A stretch of DNA of 42,013 bases from JARYMI01 sp037444845 (GTDB lineage: Bacteria; Acidobacteriota; Aminicenantia; Aminicenantales; UBA8522), in assembly GCA_037444845.1 (NCBI GenBank), contig JBBILQ010000018.1, forward strand, positions 1 through 42,013, written 5' to 3'. A model generated the notes under the pieces. It worked only from the letters and a program-made list of their open reading frames with translations. It searched no databases and was not told the origin of the DNA. Below, in pieces: positions 39,140 to 42,013 of the stretch; within the stretch, counting starts at the first letter, position 1, and every line of letters begins with the position of its first letter. Both the position numbers and the translations under genes were made by a program.

Positions 39140-41711
39140 ATCACCCTCCCCCACTCCCCCTCCCCTCAAGGGAGGGGGTAAAAAACAACCTCCCTTGCCT
39201 GAGGAAAAAAAACAACCTCCCTCTCGGCCTTCATACCAGGGGAGCCCCGTTGATTCACCTTCCCTCGAAGGAAGTAGGAAAGAACAACGTCCCTTGCCCG
39301 GGGGGAAAAAGCAGCCATACTCGCCCAGCGGGAAAAAACGACTTTCTTCGGCCGGGAGAAAGAACGGAAAACGAAGCAGAGTTGTATTCCAGCTCAGCCT
39401 GATCGTCGCTCTATTCTTGATTGCCTTTCTCGTGATTATTTTTGTTCCTCCTCGCAATCTTGTTATTCCAGGACAAAAGAGTTTCGCCAGATTGCGCGGC
39501 GACAAAGATTTTAATGTCATCCTCATCACGGTGGACACGCTCCGGGCCGACAGGATCGGATGCTACGGGTTTTCACGGGTCGAAACTCCAGCCATCGACT
39601 ATTTTGCTCAGCTTGGGGTCAAGTTCGACACCTGCATAGCCACAACACCGCTCACGCTTCCATCCCACACGTCGATTCTCACCGGCACCCTCCCCCTCTT
39701 CCACGGCGTCCGGGATAACGGCGGGTTCGTCGTCCCCCCCGAGCTCAAGACAATAGCCGAACTTTTTAAAGAGCAAGGGTACGCGACGGCCGCTTTTGTC
39801 GGCGCCTATGTCCTCGATTCCAAATGGGGACTCGACCAGGGCTTCGACTATTATTTCGACCGGTTCGATTTAGGTAAGTTCGAAAAAATTTCTCTTGCCA
39901 CCGTTCAGCGCCCGGCCAACGAAGTCATGGATGAAACCTTGAAATGGCTCGACGGGAACAAAAAGAAGAAGTTTTTCGCCTGGATCCATCTCTACGACCC
40001 GCACACGCCCTACGAGCCGCCAAGCCCTTTTGACGCTAAATACCCCAACCACCCCTACCTCGGGGAGATAGCTTTCACGGACACCCAGCTCGCAAGGCTC
40101 TGGAAATTCCTCGAGGATGCTGATCTCACCGACAACATCTTCCTCATCTTCACTTCGGACCACGGGGAGAGCCTGGGCGAGCACGAGGAAGCCACTCATG
40201 GCTTTTTTATCTACCAGGAAGCGGTTCACGTCCCGCTCATCTTCGTCACGCCGTTTGAAAGGCTCCAGGGCCTTTCCGTCTCCCGGGTCGTCTCGATTGT
40301 CGACGTGATGCCAACCATGCTGGAGATGATTGGCTTGCCCATCCCGCTGGAAGTCCAGGGAAAAAGCCTTGTCCCGGGTTTTTTCCGTCCGGCTAAAGGC
40401 GACAACGCCTACGCATACGCCGAGACGTTTTACCCTCGCTTCCATTACGGCTGGTCGGAATTGCAGAGCTTCCAGAACAGACGGTTCAAGCTGATCATCT
40501 CTCCCGACCCGGAGCTCTATGATTTGGAACATGACCCTGATGAGATGAGAAACCTCGCTCCGGTCGAGAGAAAGCTCCTGACTGACCTGGAAAAGCGGGC
40601 GACACAATTCATCGCCGCAGCAAGCGAGAACGCTCTTGAACTTGACTTTCGCAAGATCGACGAGGAGACGCGGGAAAAGCTGGCCGCTTTAGGCTACGTC
40701 GGCTCGTTCACCGATTCCGCCAAGCTCGAGGGCAAAAAGCTCGCCAACCCCAAGGACAAAATCGGCGTTTTCAACGCGCTCTCCCGCGCCCGGGAAATGG
40801 GGATGAGCGGCCAGGCCGAGGAAGCCGTCCGGACGATCAAGGCCATCATCGCCGAAGACCCCGACATCAGCGACGCGCACTTTGCGCTCGGGAACATCTA
40901 CTTCAAGGAGAGAAATTTCAAGGAGGCCATCGCCTCGTTCGAGCAAGCCTTAGAGAGAAAACCGGACGATTCGTTCTGCGTCATCAACATCGCCAACTGC
41001 TACCAGATGCTGGGCAAGCCAGACGAGGCCGAGCGGTTCATCATCGACTACTTGAAAAAAGGCTTCTCGGACTCCCAGCTTTACTATGTCCTGGGAACGA
41101 TCAACTACAATCAAAAAAAATACGACGAGGCCATCACGTATTACTCCGAATGCCTCTCCCTCAACGCCGACTCGGCAGCCTCTCACAACGGCCTCGCCGC
41201 CATATACATCCTCAGGGAAGATCTGGGTCGGGCTGAGGAGCACCTCAACGAGGCCATGGCCATAAACCCCGAGCTGACCAACCTCCACTACAACCGCGCC
41301 CAGCTCCTGGAAAAGCGCGGGGAAATCGCCAATGCCATCGAGGCCTACCTCAGAGAGCTCGACCACTCGCCCCAGCATTTCAAGGCGAGTTTTAACCTCT
41401 CTCACCTTTACCGCCAGGTCGGGAAGATCGATGGCGAGGAGAAATACTTAGAGCAGACGATCGCGGCAGCGCCAGAATTCCCGCTCGCCTACTTCTACTT
41501 GGCCAGAATCTACCTCAACCGCGGCCAAAAATACGAAGAAGCTGTCCGCCTGGTCAAAAAGGGAATCGATCTCAAGCCCGAGCCCAATGAACTGCCGCTC
41601 GGCTATTTCCTCCTGGCTGACCTCTACAACCGGTTAGGCGAGCCGGCTCTTTCTGCGGAGTTTGCCCGCAAAGGCCAAAAGATCGCCCGCTCCCCCGCCA
41701 ATTCCCGCTAA
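39132..41711 (+). CDS. Sulfatase-superfamily protein with transmembrane anchor and C-terminal TPRs
   Basis: An 859-aa fusion. Residues 1-80 are a low-complexity K/P/G/S-rich tail, 85-107 a transmembrane helix (LSLIVALFLIAFLVIIFVP), about 125-500 an alkaline-phosphatase/sulfatase-superfamily domain, and about 545-855 six or more TPRs. Metal-ligand motifs are visible: ILITVDTLRADRIGCYG, FTSDHGESLGEH, ATHGFF. The nucleophile loop reads TTPLTLPSHTSILTG, with Thr where sulfatases need Cys or Ser and His for the Arg, so it is probably not a formylglycine sulfatase; Thr-using transferases or phosphohydrolases are alternatives. ATG 39132 has a weak ribosome-binding site and overlaps the DUF559 stop. 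The catalytic part should be periplasmic. Confidence 0.85.
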   Translation: MSKSPSPTPPPLKGGGKKQPPLPEEKKQPPSRPSYQGSPVDSPSLEGSRKEQRPLPGGKKQPYSPSGKKRLSSAGRKNGKRSRVVFQLSLIVALFLIAFLVIIFVPPRNLVIPGQKSFARLRGDKDFNVILITVDTLRADRIGCYGFSRVETPAIDYFAQLGVKFDTCIATTPLTLPSHTSILTGTLPLFHGVRDNGGFVVPPELKTIAELFKEQGYATAAFVGAYVLDSKWGLDQGFDYYFDRFDLGKFEKISLATVQRPANEVMDETLKWLDGNKKKKFFAWIHLYDPHTPYEPPSPFDAKYPNHPYLGEIAFTDTQLARLWKFLEDADLTDNIFLIFTSDHGESLGEHEEATHGFFIYQEAVHVPLIFVTPFERLQGLSVSRVVSIVDVMPTMLEMIGLPIPLEVQGKSLVPGFFRPAKGDNAYAYAETFYPRFHYGWSELQSFQNRRFKLIISPDPELYDLEHDPDEMRNLAPVERKLLTDLEKRATQFIAAASENALELDFRKIDEETREKLAALGYVGSFTDSAKLEGKKLANPKDKIGVFNALSRAREMGMSGQAEEAVRTIKAIIAEDPDISDAHFALGNIYFKERNFKEAIASFEQALERKPDDSFCVINIANCYQMLGKPDEAERFIIDYLKKGFSDSQLYYVLGTINYNQKKYDEAITYYSECLSLNADSAASHNGLAAIYILREDLGRAEEHLNEAMAINPELTNLHYNRAQLLEKRGEIANAIEAYLRELDHSPQHFKASFNLSHLYRQVGKIDGEEKYLEQTIAAAPEFPLAYFYLARIYLNRGQKYEEAVRLVKKGIDLKPEPNELPLGYFLLADLYNRLGEPALSAEFARKGQKIARSPANSR
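39142..39360 (+). repeat. Palindromic repeats inside the sulfatase-like coding start
   Basis: CCCCCTCCC (39156-39164) pairs perfectly with GGGAGGGGG (39170-39178). Weaker copies (CCTCCCTTGCCTGAGG, CTTCCCTCGAAGGAAG, CCCTTGCCCGGGGGG) follow at irregular intervals, each trailed by A-rich AAAAACAAC-type sequence. Translated they give repeats such as GGGKKQPP, EEKKQPPS and GGKKQPYS. They look like an intergenic repeat family captured as coding sequence. Confidence 0.55.
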
Positions 41712-41720
41712 CCTCACTAT

Positions 41721-41860
41721 CCTGGACTATTCACGAAATGAAAGGAAAAAATCCCCTCTCCCCATGTGGGAGAGGGTCGGGGTGAGGGGGATCATTCAAA
41801 GATTCCCCCTCCCCCCAGGGGAGGGGCCTGCTTTCTGGCATAATTTGTGAATAGGTCAGG
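41721..41860. repeat. MITE-like element, copy 2 (140 bp)
   Basis: The left end CCTGGACTATTCACGAAAT and the right end AATTTGTGAATAGGTCAGG are imperfect inverted copies. The ends match those of the element at 1711-1814. Two hairpin cores lie inside (CCCTCTCCCC...GGGAGAGGG and CCCCTCCCC...GGGGAGGGG). CTAT flanks both sides (41717-41720 and 41861-41864), a possible 4-bp target duplication. It begins 9 bp after the sulfatase-like stop. Confidence 0.6.
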
Positions 41861-41931
41861 CTATTTAATTTTCCGAGGGATGTCATCGAAAGCGTTCGTT
41901 AATATCTGATTCCCCATGAAGCAATAGAGGG

Positions 41932-41952
41932 GGGTGGCGTGGTTCGGGGGCC
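41932..41952 (+). repeat. 21-bp dispersed repeat, second copy at 19949-19969 (inverted)
   Basis: GGGTGGCGTGGTTCGGGGGC plus C occurs here and, exactly inverted, at 19949-19969 within the 216-bp element. Loose similarity (GACC...CCCGAG) continues to the right. The gap 41712-42013 holds this, the 140-bp element and no gene. Confidence 0.5.
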
Positions 41953-42013
41953 GACCTTACCCGAGACGCTGACCATTATCCCCTCTTATTTCACTAAGAG
42001 GGGAAGGGGAGAT

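Noticed and set aside
41662..41850. 62-codon frame at the sulfatase-like 3' end
   Set aside because: It is mostly a translation of the 140-bp palindromic element.

Overview
The window looks like a chromosomal segment of a Gram-negative, GC-rich, uncultured-type bacterium. The best guess is a member of Candidatus Aminicenantes (OP8) or a relative near Acidobacteriota. This is inferred from gene content: GWxTD-domain proteins beside Oar-like TonB-dependent receptors, sulfatase-TPR fusions, an M28 lipoprotein, and many palindromic intergenic repeats. No rRNA or taxonomic marker was compared. An outer membrane is supported directly by a FadL-type porin, two large TonB-dependent receptors and several lipobox signal peptides.

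Layout. 1-3.4 kb: secreted M28 peptidase and a FadL-family porin. 3.5-9.0 kb: a tightly packed (+) operon for glycan or lipid-glycan assembly (GT2 polyprenol-sugar synthase type, small cupin, DegT/StrS aminotransferase, SAM methyltransferase, GT-C-like membrane protein with a discoidin-like tail). 9.1-13.3 kb: a three-gene operon (alkyl-DHAP-synthase-like flavoprotein, GlpD-like dehydrogenase, diacylglycerol-kinase-family lipid kinase) that suggests ether-lipid metabolism. 13.3-16.0 kb: (-) small membrane protein, MauE/DoxX protein, rhodanese, class I aminotransferase. 16.0-18.7 kb: pyrK-pyrD-pyrF. 18.7-21.0 kb: YIP1 protein, tRNA-Cys and tRNA-Gly, two inverted-repeat elements and a secreted protein of unknown function. 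21.1-24.0 kb: HU, Ddl, RuvX, MltG.

24.2-42.0 kb is the accessory-looking part. Two divergent modules each pair an Oar-like receptor on (+) with GWxTD and TPR/carboxypeptidase-regulatory-domain proteins on (-). Module A is 25.3-32.4 kb and module B is 32.5-38.5 kb. The two receptors are clear paralogues. Each is preceded by a 23-24 codon open frame whose stop overlaps the receptor start (ATGA). Module B's intergenic region carries an overlapping sigma-70-like and sigma-54-like promoter and an upstream 14-bp palindrome. After the second receptor come two hairpins, an 18-bp tandem array, a DUF559 gene and a sulfatase-superfamily/TPR protein whose N-terminus is encoded by palindromic repeats.

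The best candidate for an undescribed system is the duplicated receptor/GWxTD/TPR module, presumably a periplasmic or outer-membrane uptake, secretion or assembly machine of unknown substrate. All functions are read from motifs by eye; no database search was run.
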